Source of the DNA: Pyrus communis
Taxonomy: Eukaryota > Streptophyta > Magnoliopsida > Rosales > Rosaceae
Assembly: GCF_963583255.1 (NCBI RefSeq)
Contig: NC_084804.1
Span: 33,706,953 to 33,770,952, forward strand
Reading direction: 5' to 3'
Length of the DNA stretch: 64,000 nucleotides
Shown: positions 33,928 through 47,600 of the stretch, piece by piece
How positions within the stretch are numbered: the stretch's first letter is position 1
How the letters are laid out: every line of letters begins with the position of its first letter
Notes under the pieces: generated by a model
The model's database searches: none
Told to the model about the DNA's origin: nothing
Seen by the model: the letters and a program-made list of their open reading frames with translations, nothing else
Made by a program: the position numbers and the translations under genes

Positions 33928-34719
33928 TATTAATAGGATTGGGACAGTACGGTAGTACAAAGATGCCAAAATCTCAAACGTGAGGAATGTCAAGCTACTG
34001 ACTGTTAAGGACAAGGTTCGAATTATGTAGTATGGTTGCAGGTATGTTTTAGCTGAAACTCCATGCATACGTTCACCATCTAACGGTTAGATATGTTCAT
34101 ATATGATATAACGAGTCGATGGTGAATGCGTTAAATACATGCATGTACGGTAGCCAAATCCGGATATTTAATGCTATTTATGCATATATGCTATTCCGTA
34201 AGCAGTGTAGAACTTCTATAGGCAAAATTGTAAAAATGGGAAATAAAAAAGAAGCTTGTAGCTTTTAACCTTGCAACAAGGTTCAGGAGAAGGGATTACA
34301 TGTATAACAACAGCAATGCAGTAAAAATCATTACAATATTTCGACGAGACAGACTCGATGTTTGTTTATTGAAGTCCTTCCCAGGAACTGATAGCTCCTC
34401 GACTCCACAACAAAGGTGATTATATAGATGAATTTTACAATTTGAATAGACAATAAACTTGCACGAGATCTTTTTCCCCCTCCTTTCAATATGTTGACGA
34501 ATCAAAGATCGAATTGATTGCTGAAGCTGCAGCATGTACAGAGGATGCCATCGACACTGTCCACGTATTGAGACTGACGAAAACGTTAGATGAACACTCT
34601 TTGTATCTTAAGGGTGGCACTTCAAACCACAAGCTCATCCTTTTGGCTTGCAATATTAGTTCTCCTGCTTCAGCAATGAAAGTACGACAAACGATACCCA
34701 AATAAGATTCTCAAACAAC
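33928..34719. other. Intergenic sequence and probable 3' UTR of the MINDY gene
   Basis: The portion next to 34720 is likely 3' UTR on the minus strand. No other gene is seen. Confidence 0.45.
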
Positions 34720-37700
34720 TCAGACTATGCTAGGCGGGTCACCTACCCAATTGCAGACAGCACGGGGCCAGCGAGTTCTTATGCAGTCCACCAGAGGTGC
34801 ATGCTGAGCAGGCTCCGGCTTAGCAATTTCTGTGACTTTCCCTCCAGATTCATTACCACTAGAAGCTGAGGTCACTACCACATCTGTCATGTATTCTTCA
34901 GGAGTCCACCTTGGAGGTACTGACACCCTCAATTTTGTGAGCCTAGGTCTTTGAACTGGAATCTCGCCTCCCGAGCTTGTCTGGCTTCCATTTAGGTCAG
35001 ATTTTGCAATTCCATTAAAATGGTAAAGATCAAACACCTTCTTACCCATCAATCCAGTTGAATCCTTTAGGCCTCCTAAGCTCTTGTCCAAATCCAAAAT
35101 GACCTGCCAGAATTCGCTCCATACAATAAATCCTGTGCTGCAGAGGAGGTCAACCTTCTCAGTTGGAAGTTTTACGTTAGTTTCCCTAAGGACTTGATGA
35201 AAGCCTTCTACACTAATAAAACCACCGCCGCCGCTCTGATCTTGTGCGTCAAAAGCTTTCCGAATCTGTGATTCCCTTCCTTCCAGCTCATTCTCATCTT
35301 GGACAGTGGTATCAAGAGAAAAAAGGACTGTATAGTGAGACTCGCTTCCAACTACCCAGATTGGCCATTTTGGACTTTTCAAATACTGACCAACCTTACA
35401 GAAATTTAGGGATTCTAACAGAGTGAGGAATCCAACTTCCACAGTTTTGGATATGCCTTTTAAAGACATGCCACCACCCAAATCCATCTTTCCATCGAAA
35501 ACATTAGGGACTGCCTGCCCGCAGAGCAATAAGTTCACAATTTCCTGTTCCATAACATACAACGCAGAACAATGAAATTTTAATGCAAAGTTCATAAAGA
35601 GAATAGCAAATGGATCAAGTACTGAAGCACTGGGCCAAAAGTGGAACTCATTCATATGGATGCATACCTGTGAGGCATGGCCAAACGGAGCAGTGACAAG
35701 GGGTAGGCTGGGGTCGTCCCTATCAGATTGAACTAAGTCCTGCAGTAGAGTAAGTTCAATAAATTAGTTTAGTTAACAAAAAAATATCACTGCATTACTG
35801 AATTTAAGTGTACAGTGTTCAAAAGAGCTTTCAAGCTTAAAAAACATACCAGTCCACGAGAAAGTAAAGCAGAAATAAGGAACAGCAGTGCCCCCATACG
35901 ACTTTGAAAAGCAGGAAGCACTGCTTGGAGCCTCTGAAATGCACTTTCTTGTGTTGTGTATGTGCTAACTCTTAGCACTTTATGCAAATCAGCAGCCGAT
36001 TCGATTGAAAGACCTTCAAGTGACTTGGTTATTACCTGTCAAAGCAGAAATATAAAGGGTCAAAGCTTAATTCAAACCAAATCCATATGAATATTCTGCA
36101 AGTGCATCATACATTATTCTTATCAGGAGAAAAGAAAAAAAAAAAGTGCATGAATCACTAGCTCCAGTTCACTTACTTCATCATTCAGTCTGTCTTCAGA
36201 CCTCTCAGTTTCTTCTCCAATAACACTCAAAGTCGCAATCACCGCCCTTTTGTTGCTTCCACATAAGAACAATATCTCACCCATACTTCTAATAAGTACT
36301 CTGTCAAAAGGACAAAGTGTTGGTTTCAGCAACATGAATTCCCATGAGTCAACTTAATCAATCATGAAAAATATTATCAAATTACCAACATGAATCAACA
36401 TAGGGTCAAATAATTTTCATACAGCGAGGATGCAAGAAGATGGTGCTTAGAACTTTCATGAAAATTTTCTTATAATCCTATTTCAAACCGGGTTGAGACA
36501 CATATCAGGCAGTCGTCTTTTTCTTCCTTTCAGCATGATTCGGAAATATAAGGATTCACTCAAGGTTATGGTTTTTGGCTCGGTTGGTGGTACATGGGAA
36601 GGTTAACACCAGCAATTTGCTCCAAGGACATGGGCTGGGATCCTTTTTATGCCCAGATTGGTGTATTTATGCAAGAGTTTGGGGGAGAGAGTGGATCATG
36701 TTTTCTTATCTTGCCCTTTTAGTTGTAAGTCGGGGTGCTTTTTATTAACCAGAGTAAAGTTTATTGGTTGGTGACAAAAGACTGTTTTGTTTGTTTGCTG
36801 AGAAGTTAATTATTGGGTGGTGGAAGGAAGGCTTAACAATACATGGGTTGTTTGGGGTTGGCTATTATTAAGGCTATTTGGTCAGAAAGGAATCAGCGGA
36901 TATTTGAAGATGTTGGGGGGATGGAAGTGGAGGAGGTGTGGAAGTAGTTCAAGTTTTGGGCAGCGCTTAGGGCTTCTGGATCTCGTCTTTTGGGTGAGAT
37001 TCTGTATCTCTTAGTCTTTACGAATACCTCTTTATCCAATACTATGCCAAATAGAAAGAAAAAAAACATATTTGTGCCAATTTCAGAGAAAAGAAAATAA
37101 TAATCCTAAAAGCAGAAGCCTTGCACATAAAAAGTTAAGGTATAATGTGAAAGCATAAAACAATTTCTGAAGAGCGCAAGGAGATAGTAAATCTTACAAA
37201 AGTTTAACATAAAAAGGTAAAGCGGTTACAAAAAGTAAGACTTACTAGTCATTAGCCTTGCACATAAAAACAACTGAAAAACATTTTTGCACATCCTATA
37301 AAAATGCTCTGATTTCTCCTTATACTTTATGTAGAACCATAAGTTAAACAATATTTTTCCAGTGAAATTAGTGTATGTTTACTAAGGAGGGAAAAGTTTG
37401 CAGTGTGTGCTTACAACTCAATAATGTGCAACAGAAATGAGTAAACCAGAATGGATGTACAGGAAGTGTCTGTGGCTTGTGCTAATTACAATATGAATAA
37501 CTTAATGCATAAGCATGTTCAACCATCATATAAATTACCATGCAATGATTAATCACCTTGCTTTTGCATCTTCAGTTAGAGAGGCAAAATTATTTGTTGC
37601 AACACACTGACTATTAGACGGTGTCCTTGAACCCGTATTTTGATGCATGTTTGGTGCAACTTTACCTAATTCAGCTGGGTAGAAAAGTAGGTATTTGAGA

Positions 37701-40700
37701 ACAAATGCCTGCACAACCAAACAGAAAATACTATTACCAGTCTAAAAGAGAATCATGGAATGCCTGTTAAGTCAATAACATTTTTTAAAAAGCACAAAGA
37801 AATATTAAATAATAATACTAATAAATTGAAGAAACATCAATTAAACCTAGGGGGTGGGTAGGGGCAAAGACACATATCTTATTACAATGACAGAAACATG
37901 TCTCAAAACCATCACATATTAAAAAAAGAAAAATTCTTCATATGACACATAGATATTAGGAAAAAAAAAAGAATAAAAGGCTCAATACAATCTTTTTGTT
38001 TCCTCCCACCGTAATTTCACTCACATCAATAAAATTGAGGAGTAAAAAAACTTTCTTATGAGAATAGCATGAAAATTGAGTTATATTCTTCATAATACAA
38101 AAGGTGCCCTTGATATTGCATGTGCAAAGCAAGAGAATTTTGAGCAACACCACATTATTAAAAGAAACACATAACATATTATGTTGAGAAATCAGGAAGT
38201 TACTTGAATGGCTGCTAAAACGCCACAGGGCCCACCTTCATGCTGCACTAGACCCATAGATGTTTCTGGATCAGGGCTAAACCTATAAAAAAAAGCTTTT
38301 TAAATTAGCCAAACAAGTGAAACAACCACAAATTTATTTTTCAATACCATAATAACAGTAAACAATGGATATCATATTAAGGACGTGATGAAATTCAAAG
38401 TGAGAAGAGAATTCAGTAAACTTGTTAAACATGGAGGCAAAATTTCTAACCAGGCAAAAGTTTCAACAAGTGATTTAAATATGTCCATAACTGGTGTCTT
38501 ACAGAAGTGGTTCCGATAACTTATATATTATGGTAGCACAATTGGATGATGCACAAAGAAACCTAAGTTTTGAGCATAGAATCATAAAACTACAACAATA
38601 CAGAACTGTTGAGTTGATTCAGTAAATTTAAATTGATTGTCTTCTGATGAATAAAGTATAAAGTAAACTAACTGGGGCACATGTGGATTAGTAGGAGCAT
38701 GACCAGATATGAAGGTTTTTATCTCCATAACCTGAAAAAGCTAATAATAATCCCTTTCTCTGTTTGTTTTTGTTCTTTTCTTCCCATCATCATTCCAATG
38801 ACATACTAAAAACAAAGAGGTGGGCCATAGTTTCAGTGAATTGAGTTTTGAAGGTCCAGTATAGAGTTTCTGCTAGCTAGCAAAGAACAACTAGAAGAAC
38901 AAAAACTTCCATCCATTAAGTGTTAGCTTCGAGGGCCCTTTAAACTTTCAAAGAAGTGTAAAGATAAAAATGAAAGACAAATACTCCGGAAATGCATCGC
39001 CATGTTTTTGTCAATGCATGTCCCTATTAAATTATCAGCAAAATCATAAAACATTTCATGAAGATGTATTAATATCCTTATTCTTAAGTTCCTATCTCTG
39101 TCTGTGTAACGTGAGTCCAACCAGACACATAACCAATGCCATGGCCCAACACCCATACTCTATTTCAAATATGGATCCAGATATCCAGCTGATTGGATAG
39201 AATGCATACTTTTCTATAGTAAATCTGCCACATCATATCCTTTAAAGCTTTACTAAAAGTCTACAACCAAGTCAGCTTTTTCATGCTATGTGGGTAAAGA
39301 TTGCATAAGCATGTGATGTGTGCCGCAGGGAAAAGTAACAAATGTGTGTAGGCGACCAAGTTTTTACCATTATACAACAATCATCACAATTAAGCTTAAG
39401 CTTTTTATCAACCTATATATTCCCACGCCGTTTGTTATATGTGGAATGCTCTCCAAAGAAAAAGTAAATGAGAGAAACAAGTTCCCTTGATGGATTATGC
39501 CGCCAAAAGCAATCAAAGACAACCTAAATCCATCAGAATTGGGGATTTCACTTCTTTGCTATCTTTTTTCTAAGGGAATGTGTCATTATCTTCCTCTAAA
39601 TATACATTTTTCTTTCTTTTGAGAAGATCGTAGGACAGTTACTAGAAGGTGGAAACTCTAGATCATATCATGATCTCCACCATCTAAATCACATACTAGA
39701 AGGTGACTAAGAAAACTGCCCCGTAACTTCGGGAGAAGGGCTGTCCCTTCGCAAAGGGAGTCGCAGTGAACAGGTCCGGTCGACTGTTTACCAAAAAGCA
39801 CAGTCTCCGCAAAGTCGTGAGACCATGTATGGGAGTTGATTCCTGCCCAGTGCAGGAAGGTCAAGAAAGGAAGGCTGGAATGCCAAAGGGCGTTTATTAT
39901 TGACACCAATTCACCCAACCCGATAGTACATACCCATTTTGGGAGATAATAAATCTTCTAGGCATTTAGTCTGGATGCAACACAAAGCCAAGAATAAGGA
40001 GGTAAAAATTTTGGTCCTTTTGTGTATTTAAGAGTTAGTCCATCTCTTTCCATACTTTCCAACCTGCTTCTCTGATTTGGATGGCTAAAAGAAGGAAAAA
40101 GCTTTATGGAGTTAATGTCTACTAGTTTTTAGGGTAATTTAGAGTGAGCGTAACAAACGGATTTGGGAGAATCACAGTGCGCAGAGAGAAGAGGTTTTAT
40201 GTGATAAAAGTCAGATTTTGGTCTTCACTTTGGGCTTTAATGTCCAGAGCTTTGGGATATTTTGTTTTCTTCTATTTTGGAAGATTCCAAAGTAGCTGTT
40301 CATTAAGAGTCAATTAGTGTCTTTAGAATTATGTTAAATAGATTTTATAATAAATACTCTGGCGGTACAACATTCTGTTCTCGTTAATACAGTTTTTATG
40401 ATAAATTAATAACCTCTATGGGGTGACCCTTTCATGACAACACAGCTCCCACCCCTATGCCTGATACATCACATTCCACATTTACTCCCTTCTGGCTTTA
40501 CCTTCAGGGATTCTCACCTTTGATGTTTTGGTTCTTTCTACTCATGACACTTTTCTTGTTTCTTTTGTTTGTGTCCAGCCAGTTGTGTGTGCGTTTTTAA
40601 GGCTTATCCGGCCTGATTCCACCTAGTGGCAAATTCAACCAACAGAGAAAGCAACCCTAGCCCTTAGCGCAAGCACTAAGTAAGTAAACTACCTTTGTGA

Positions 40701-41483
40701 ATGAAACAATAACCTATGTCTCTTGCTATGTTTCTGCATTATGACACTGATTAAAAGACCCGCTAAAGTCATCAATTTTTTTACATAGCTGCTTACTTTT
40801 AAGAAGAATATTGCGGCTTACTTGCATATAAAATGCAAATGAAATGTTTTGAACATAGAAAACAAGAACCCTAGACCAGTCTACAAGATTATAACAAACT
40901 TGAAAGTCAGATGTTGTACGTGAACTCAACTCCCTACAAAGACAAATCTTTTTCTAATTCCCAGCCCCATCCCAAATGAACCGTTCCACTGGTGCATCAA
41001 AATACACAAACTTTACAAGAAAAGCCAGAAACTTTACAAGAAAAGCCATCAAAATACACACCTTATACCCTGATTACTCCACTGCGCAAGAATGCCCTTG
41101 GTAACCTCAGCCCCGAAAACCATCGAAAACAGCTGCTTTGCATCCTCTTCGCTCAACCCCTTTCCCAAATTCACTTGCTCCAAACTCAATTCCTTATCTT
41201 TCGTCACCACCTTTGGCGCCAAATCCGAACCGGAACCTGCAGACCCGGACAACACCTTGCTAGGTGAAGCCGAAGGCGAAGACTTCTTGGCGACCAGCAT
41301 TCTCTTCTCAGCTGCAGCAGCCATCAGCTCTCGCTGAAGTCTGCGGGTCTTCACTTCCGACGGCTCTTCAGCCGGAGCTCCGGCGAGTCCGTCCCTGGGC
41401 TTGCTACGCTTGGGATCCGGAGGTGAATTCTGCATACTCATCCGTAGTGCCATTCGGAGGTCATCCTCCTCGTGATTCGCCAT
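34720..41483 (-). CDS. MINDY-3/4-type (FAM188-like) deubiquitinase with EF-hand
   Basis: Seven exons (minus strand): 41062-41483, 38204-38282, 37557-37708, 36177-36300, 35850-36035, 35668-35739 and 34720-35544. They total 1860 nt, 619 residues, all in frame with GT-AG borders. The N-terminus has a ubiquitin-interacting-motif-like helix (EEDDLRMALRMSMQ, residues 5-18). The catalytic cysteine lies in QHEGGPCGVLAAIQ (C160, with Q154), and the catalytic histidine region is WVVGSESHYTVLF (H415). An EF-hand-like segment (IRKAFDAQDQSGGGGFISVE, about 439-458) and a Pro/Arg-rich tail follow. MINDY enzymes trim ubiquitin chains in cytosol and nucleus. The catalytic layout supports activity. Introns 1 and 3 are large (2.8 and 1.3 kb) and hold an organelle 23S fragment and a LINE remnant. 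Naming among MINDY subtypes is by resemblance. Confidence 0.93.
36560..37065 (+). mobile_element. LINE C-terminal remnant in MINDY intron 3
   Basis: The plus strand, with interruptions, reads like the zinc-finger-RVT end of plant L1-type LINE ORF2: GKVNTSNLLQGHGLGSFLCP, WGREWIMFSYLALL, then WAIIKAIWSERNQRIFEDVG and FWAALRASGSRLLGEI. It is inserted antisense to the host gene and strongly decayed. Confidence 0.65.
39698..39880 (+). pseudogene. Organellar (probably plastid) 23S rRNA fragment in MINDY intron 1
   Basis: The stretch contains words typical of plastid 23S rRNA: GTCGCAGTGA, CGACTGTTTACCAAAA, CACAGTCTCCGCAAAGTCGT, AGACCATGTATGGG, and CCTGCCCAGTGC.GGAAGGTCAAG. Scattered substitutions show an old nuclear transfer. 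The exact boundaries are approximate. Mitochondrial origin cannot be fully excluded by eye. Confidence 0.8.
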
Positions 41484-42329
41484 TGGAACTCTTTAGATCC
41501 AAGGCTCGACAATTAGGGTTCCAATTCCAAATCGCACAACAACCTTTGAGATTTGAGGAAGAAGGAGAGGAAGAATCGGAATTGGAATTCAAAACCCTCG
41601 ATGGGAGGGTTAAACGTTACAAAAAGCAAGACATGGAAAGAACGGATTGAAAATTATGAGAGAAGACGAATTTCAGGCCATTTACCACGCGAAACGGTGC
41701 GTATAAGGTAGCGACAACAACCGTGAGTCTGAAATTACGATTTAGGTCTTCGTGTTTTGTGTTACGGACTTACGGTTTATAAAATGAGGATATTTTTATC
41801 AATTAGCATTGGTAGATAGGATAAGCGTTACATTAACGTGGCCGGTGATACCTTTCCTTTAATGGGAGCAAAGCAAAAGCCGTTTCCTGTTGGACGAATC
41901 CTTTTCCTTTTCTGTTACAGCTCGTATGCTACGAATCAAGAGAAAAGTGTTAAAATAATTCTTCAATTTTAACTCAATTGAAAAAATAATCTTTTAATTA
42001 AAAATTCATGATCATCGATCTCTTAACAGTTAACTTATCAAAATGTGCAATTATGATTGTTTTCGTCAATTCAATCAGAATGTCGTCAAATTGAGTCATG
42101 TTGGAAGAACTATTAATTTGATTAAGGTTGAGAGACTATTACTCCAATTAGATTAAAATTAAGAAACCATTACTCTAATTAGGTTAAAGTTGAAAAATCA
42201 TTGCTACATTTTTCTCATTTGATTTTCTATATTTTCCCTTTGATTCAGCGTTTCGTGCGTGTCCCACAACTTAATTTGACAAAAAATTTAATGAAGTTAA
42301 TAAAAGACTATAACTGCACGTTTTAATTA
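41484..42329. other. 5' flank of the MINDY gene, intergenic
   Basis: The first 150 bases are probably 5' UTR and promoter of the MINDY gene on the minus strand. The rest is AT-rich and includes repeated GATTAAA.TTGA.AAATCATT-like phrases near 42110-42210. No gene is recognised. Confidence 0.4.
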
Positions 42330-42416
42330 ATTAAGACTTGTTATATTAGCACCCCACAAAATGTTGAATGCACCCCATATTAAAATTTACCCCACAAAAT
42401 GTTGAATGCACCCCAC
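42330..42416. repeat. Left flank: older repeat that received the Athila-like element
   Basis: Two copies of GTTGAATGCACCCCA lie in tandem here (about 42363-42378 and 42401-42415). The sequence resumes after the element at 55727 with CCCACATTAAAATTTAG, matching the phrase CCCCATATTAAAATTTAC seen at 42374. More GGGGTG/GCACC motifs appear to about 56320 in the opposite sense, so the target is probably a MITE-like element. Confidence 0.5.
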
Positions 42417-44420
42417 TGATAGGAGCATATTCATGCGACTTAAATGGCTTGTTCTCGTACATTTACGTTATGTTTCTTTAGTTATTTTAGTTATTTATGC
42501 TTCTTTTGTGTGTTTTCAGGTTCTAAGGGCTTAGGGAGCAAGAAAGTGCATTTTGAGGCTATTTGGAGCATTTTTGGGCATGGATTGGATAGCTTATCCA
42601 TGGAGCCAAAGTTTGGACGAATTTGAAGGCCTTATTTTCACTTTGGACATAAAACAAAGGGCCTAGCCCATTCTCTCTTAAACCAACCCTAAGGCCATGC
42701 ATTTCCTTCCAATTCCAAAACCCACAATCACTTCAAAGGCCATGCAAATCCATATTCAACACCTTAAACTACAACCATGCATCATTACACCACCTTCTCC
42801 ATCTTTATTCCACATATAATTCACCTTAGCTATCACATTCACACACATGCAATTACAAAACACCATCAAAGCCGTGCTTCCCCCTTTGTTCCCACCAAAC
42901 ACATGCACTCAAACAAAGCCAACCTAGCTAACCCTACATGCATTTTTTACTCACTCTTCATCATTGCATACATCACCAAACACTTCCATTGTTGCCGTGC
43001 CTTTCCCTTCCATTTTCTGCACCTTTCCTCCTTGCAATTCCACATGCTTTCATCATCATAACCCACCTACAATCCACCTAATTCACAAAGCTTTTCCGAA
43101 CAAACAATTTCACCAAACACATGCACCAAAACCTTCAATGTCGTGGGTTCCCTTGCCTTTCCAGCATTCCCCTTGTGCAATTCCAGCTTTCCACCCACTT
43201 TCCTAGCTATTTTTCACATGCATTGCAGCCACATTCTCACCCACTCTCTCCCTATATAAACCACACACACTTCATTCATTTGATTCATTCACTCCCCATC
43301 TCAATTTCCATTATACATACCACAACACAAACACACACCATCTTCACATCCTGAAATTCCCTTCCTTGCCGTAGGTTTCTTTCCATTTTCTATCTTTCCT
43401 CATCCATTTTCATAATTCCCCAATCCATTCAACACACCAACAACATCCCTTAGACCTTGTGCCATAATAACGAAGAAGAGAAGAGTGCCTAAACGTTCAT
43501 ACAATTCAAGTTTGAGTTGTTGGAATGTTTAGGTGTTTCTTTGATTTCAAAGTTATGAGGAACTAAACCCCCCTTTAGCTAGGGGGTGATTCAAAATACA
43601 TGTTTATGCTTGCAATATGAATTGATTACTTTTGGTTGGAATTTCATAAGTTGTGGATTCAATTTGTTTAACCGTTTGAATGAATATGACGCTAGAATGT
43701 AAGTGAGTTTCACCTAATAGTTACGAACTTATATTCACAAGTAGTGGAGGTTGCTTATAAACAATCGCGTTAAACGAATTCTTGGCATAAGTTTCATGGT
43801 ATTCCATAGTAACGAATGCCTCGTCAATGTTTATGATTTCCGTTGGACTTAATGATCTTTGTTGAATGTCTCTATCATGCGTATTCCATAGTTAGGGACT
43901 TTGATTAAGAATAATTTGGTTGTAATGCGTATTCCATTCAATCCAACGAATCTAGGGAAATCTGAAAGTTAATTTAAGCGGACCTAATTAACTTGGAGCA
44001 TTGAGTTTCATAATTTATCGAAAGACCAACCGAAAATCAATCTTGTATGCAAGTGTAACATGTGTGGAGAAAAACCCCTTAGCTATTTCATCATCCATAT
44101 TTTCATCACATTCATCTTTACTATCTGTTTTAAATTATAATCTGTCCGTTTAGTTTAATCTCGTCCAACCACAATCCCCCCCTATTTTGTTAAGTCTTAA
44201 TCGTTTGATTTGTCTTATTTTATGTTTTTAAGTATTTGGAATCTTTTGAACTTGTTTTGAGTCTTTTAGTTTGTCTTAGTGTTTTAAAAGTTAGTTTTAT
44301 TTATTTGAGTCAAGTGTTTAGCATCCCTAGTTAATCCCCGGTTAGAACGATCCCTACTTACATCATTACTACAATCGTCACAAATAGGGTTTAGTTTGTG
44401 TGCGTATAAATATCGCATCA
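42417..44420 (+). repeat. 5' LTR of the Athila-like element
   Basis: 2004 bp, TGATAGGAGC...CGCATCA. The promoter-like motif CTCCCTATATAAACC lies at about 43246-43262. The opening TGATAGGAGCATA and the roughly 2-kb length fit Athila-type LTRs. Open frames within (for example 42777-43061) are repetitive His/Pro/Ser shadows. Confidence 0.9.
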
Positions 44421-44425
44421 AATTT

Positions 44426-44443
44426 TGGCGCCGTTGCCGGGGA
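44426..44443 (+). other. Primer binding site of the Athila-like element
   Basis: TGGCGCCGTTGCCGGGGA lies five bases after the LTR. This is the classical Ty3/gypsy (Athila) site, complementary to the 3' end of the aspartate tRNA. Confidence 0.9.
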
Positions 44444-44612
44444 TTGGCAAATTTGCTAATCCCTTATCTTGAGTCTTGTTTAAATTGTTTAATTTCTGTT
44501 TTGTTTTAATTTTTTTTTTTGCACCGTGTGTATGTGTTTTGTTTTTTTTTTTTTGCCAAGTCTATTAAGTTGATTACTTATCTTGTTTACTCTTGTGTGT
44601 AGGTACTAGTTT

Positions 44613-47600
44613 ATGACCCGTAGCTCACAACCTGTTCGTGAGAATATCTCCGACTTTGACAGTGATTTCGAGAGGACTTTGAGAAGGAAAAAGAAATCAC
44701 AAGCATCTAATCCTCCTAGTCCCGAACCTGAATTTAAAGAAGAAGTACCAACCATGGCAGTGGACAATCGGACCATCAAGGAGCTCTCTGCCTCAGGTAT
44801 GGGCAATGCCGCTCCTTTATGCATACAATACCCTACGGCAGCTGAAGGTAAGACAGAAGAATTTGAACTTAAGTCTAGTTTATTACATCATATTCCTAAA
44901 TTCCATGGGTTGTCCATGGAAGATCCTAACAAACATCTTAAGGAATTTGAGGTAGTTTGCTCATGTATGACACCCATCAACGTTGATGGGAGTATTTTGA
45001 AGATGAAGGCCTTCCCATTCTCACTTATGGACAAGGCCAAAGATTGGTTGTTTGAATTGTCTCCTGGAACTGTCAATTCTTGGGAAAGTATGAAACGTGC
45101 ATTCTTAGAGAAATTCTTTCCCACTGCAAAAATCATTCTCTTGAGGAAACGAATTAGTGGCATTCAACAAAATCAAGGTGAGTCGTTCCCATCTTATTAT
45201 GAACGTTTTAAATCACTTGTTGCTTCATGCCCACAGCACCAGATGAAGGAGGAGCTGCTCATTCAATATTTCTACGAGGGACTCCTTCCCATGGAACGTC
45301 AAATGCTAGATGCTTCGGCGGGTGGTGCATTAGTGGACAAGAATCTAATGGATGCCAAAGCTCTAATTGACAACCGAGCACACAACGCTCAACAATATGA
45401 AGGTGTTGGACAAAGAGAGGGGCCACGACAACAAAGTGTGAATGAGGTAAGTGCAATTTCTGATATTCAGTCACAATTGGCTAATCTTACTTCTTTCATG
45501 TCTCAGGTTGTCAAGGGGTCAAAACCACAAGAAAACCAAGTGTGTGGCGTGTGTTCAATGCAAGGGCATCCATCAGAGACGTGCCCTCAGTTAATAGAGA
45601 ATGGAGGTTGGGAATCTGCCAATGCCGTGAGTTTTGGGAACCAAAATCAACCACGCCATGATCCATACTCTAATACCTACAATCCGGGGTGGAGGGACCA
45701 TCCAAATTTCAAATGGCGGGATCCTCAACAACCCCAACAACAAGGAGGATTTAGGCAGCAACCACCGGGCTTTTATACAAAGCCATTCATCCCCAATCAA
45801 AACCAAGTGCAATCTGCCCCAACAACCTCAGGTATGTCTTTGGATAATGATCAAGTTGTTAAGTTACTTACTACTTTGACGCAGGAAGTACAAACTCAAA
45901 ATAAAGAGAGACAAATCCAAGACAAACGGGTGGATAATTTGGAGAAGCAAATGGGTCAAATTGCCGAGTTTATGGGGCAAATTAGAGAACAAGGCAAGCT
46001 CCCTAGCTCAACCATTGTCAATCCAAAGGGAGGGTTCGAATCTGCCAAGGCAATCATGTTGAGAAGTGGTAAGGAGGTCGGAACCACCTCAAGGCCGTCC
46101 AAAACAAGTCAAGAAGAGGACATGTTGCTACAAGAAGAGGAGGAACAAGGAATAAAGGCCACGGCAAGGGTGAAAGAAACTTTGCCGCAGCCCCCTATTG
46201 TGCCAAAACCGTCCAACACACCTAAGGTAAGTCCAAACTCGACTTTGACAAGTTCTATTCCACTAAACGTGCCCTTTCCTGGCAGGTTTAGGCAATCAAA
46301 GAAGGAAGAAGCCGAGAAGGACATTCTAGAGACCTTTCGGAAAGTTCAAGTCAATATCCCGCTCCTAGACGCCATAAAGCAAGTGCCCAAATACGCTAAG
46401 TTCTTGAAGGAATTGTGCACTACAAGGAAGAGGGCGTCACATAAAGAGGTAGTAAGGGTAAGTGAGAACGTTTCCGCTGTTTTACTAAGAAAGTTACCAC
46501 CAAAGTGCAAATATCCAGGTAGCTTTACAATCCCTTGTATTATTGGTCAAACTAAGTTCGAACATGCTATGTTAGACTTAGGAGCTTCAATTAACGTCAT
46601 GCCATACTCTATTTATGCTTCAATGAACCTTGGTGAATTGAAAAATGATGGTGTGATTATTCAGTTGGCTGATAGATCTAATGCCTATCCAAAGGGCGTA
46701 TTGGAAGATGTCTTAGTGCAGGTGAATGATTTGATCTTCCCGGCGGATTTCTATGTCCTTGAAATGGAGGAAACCACCCATGCTCCATCCTTGCCGATTC
46801 TTCTTGGGAGGTCATTCATGAAGACGGCCCGAACTAAGATAGACGTGTTTAAAGGCACTTTAACAATGGAATTCGATGGGGAAGTGATTGATTTTAATAT
46901 TTCTGAAACTATGAGATTTCCTAATGATGATCACTCATGTCTCTCTATTGATATTCTTGATTCTTTGGCGCAGGCACACTTTGATCAATTACATGGCGAT
47001 GCACTTGAAACGGTCATTACAAATGGCATAGAAATGAAGGATCACATGGATGTCACCATAACAAACCACGGCACACAATTGAACACCCATGCCGTGGCCT
47101 TTGATGAAGATGTAATTGAGACCGTGGCAGCCCTAGAGTCATTGCCACGGCTCCAAGGTAAGTCCCTTTGTCCAATTTCAATTCCAATTTCAACTAATAA
47201 GTTGTTTCCTTCTATAGAACAACCACCTACACTTGAGCTCAAACCGTTGCCAAATCACTTGAAGTATGTGTTTTTGGGCGAGCAAGACACATTGCCCGTC
47301 ATTATAGCTTCATCACTCACGGCACAAGAGGAGGAGAAGTTAGTGAGGGTTCTCAAAGAGCACAAGACGGCCATAGGGTGGACTTTGGCCGACATCAAGG
47401 GTATAAGTCCTACCACGTGCATGCATCGAATTCTCATGGAAGAAGGCGCCAAACCATCAAGGGAAGCCCAACGTCGACTTAACCCACCAATGATGGAAGT
47501 AGTGAAGAAGGAAATCATCAAATTGCTTGATTGTGGCGTCATCTATCCCATCTCGGATAGTTGTTGGGTTTCACCGGTCCAAGTGGTTCCCAAGAAGTCC

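Noticed and set aside
42777..43354. His/Thr-rich small proteins such as 42777-43061 and 48905-49144
   Set aside because: They lie in the Athila-like LTR and its inverted copy, and differ only by the LTR deletion; no family.
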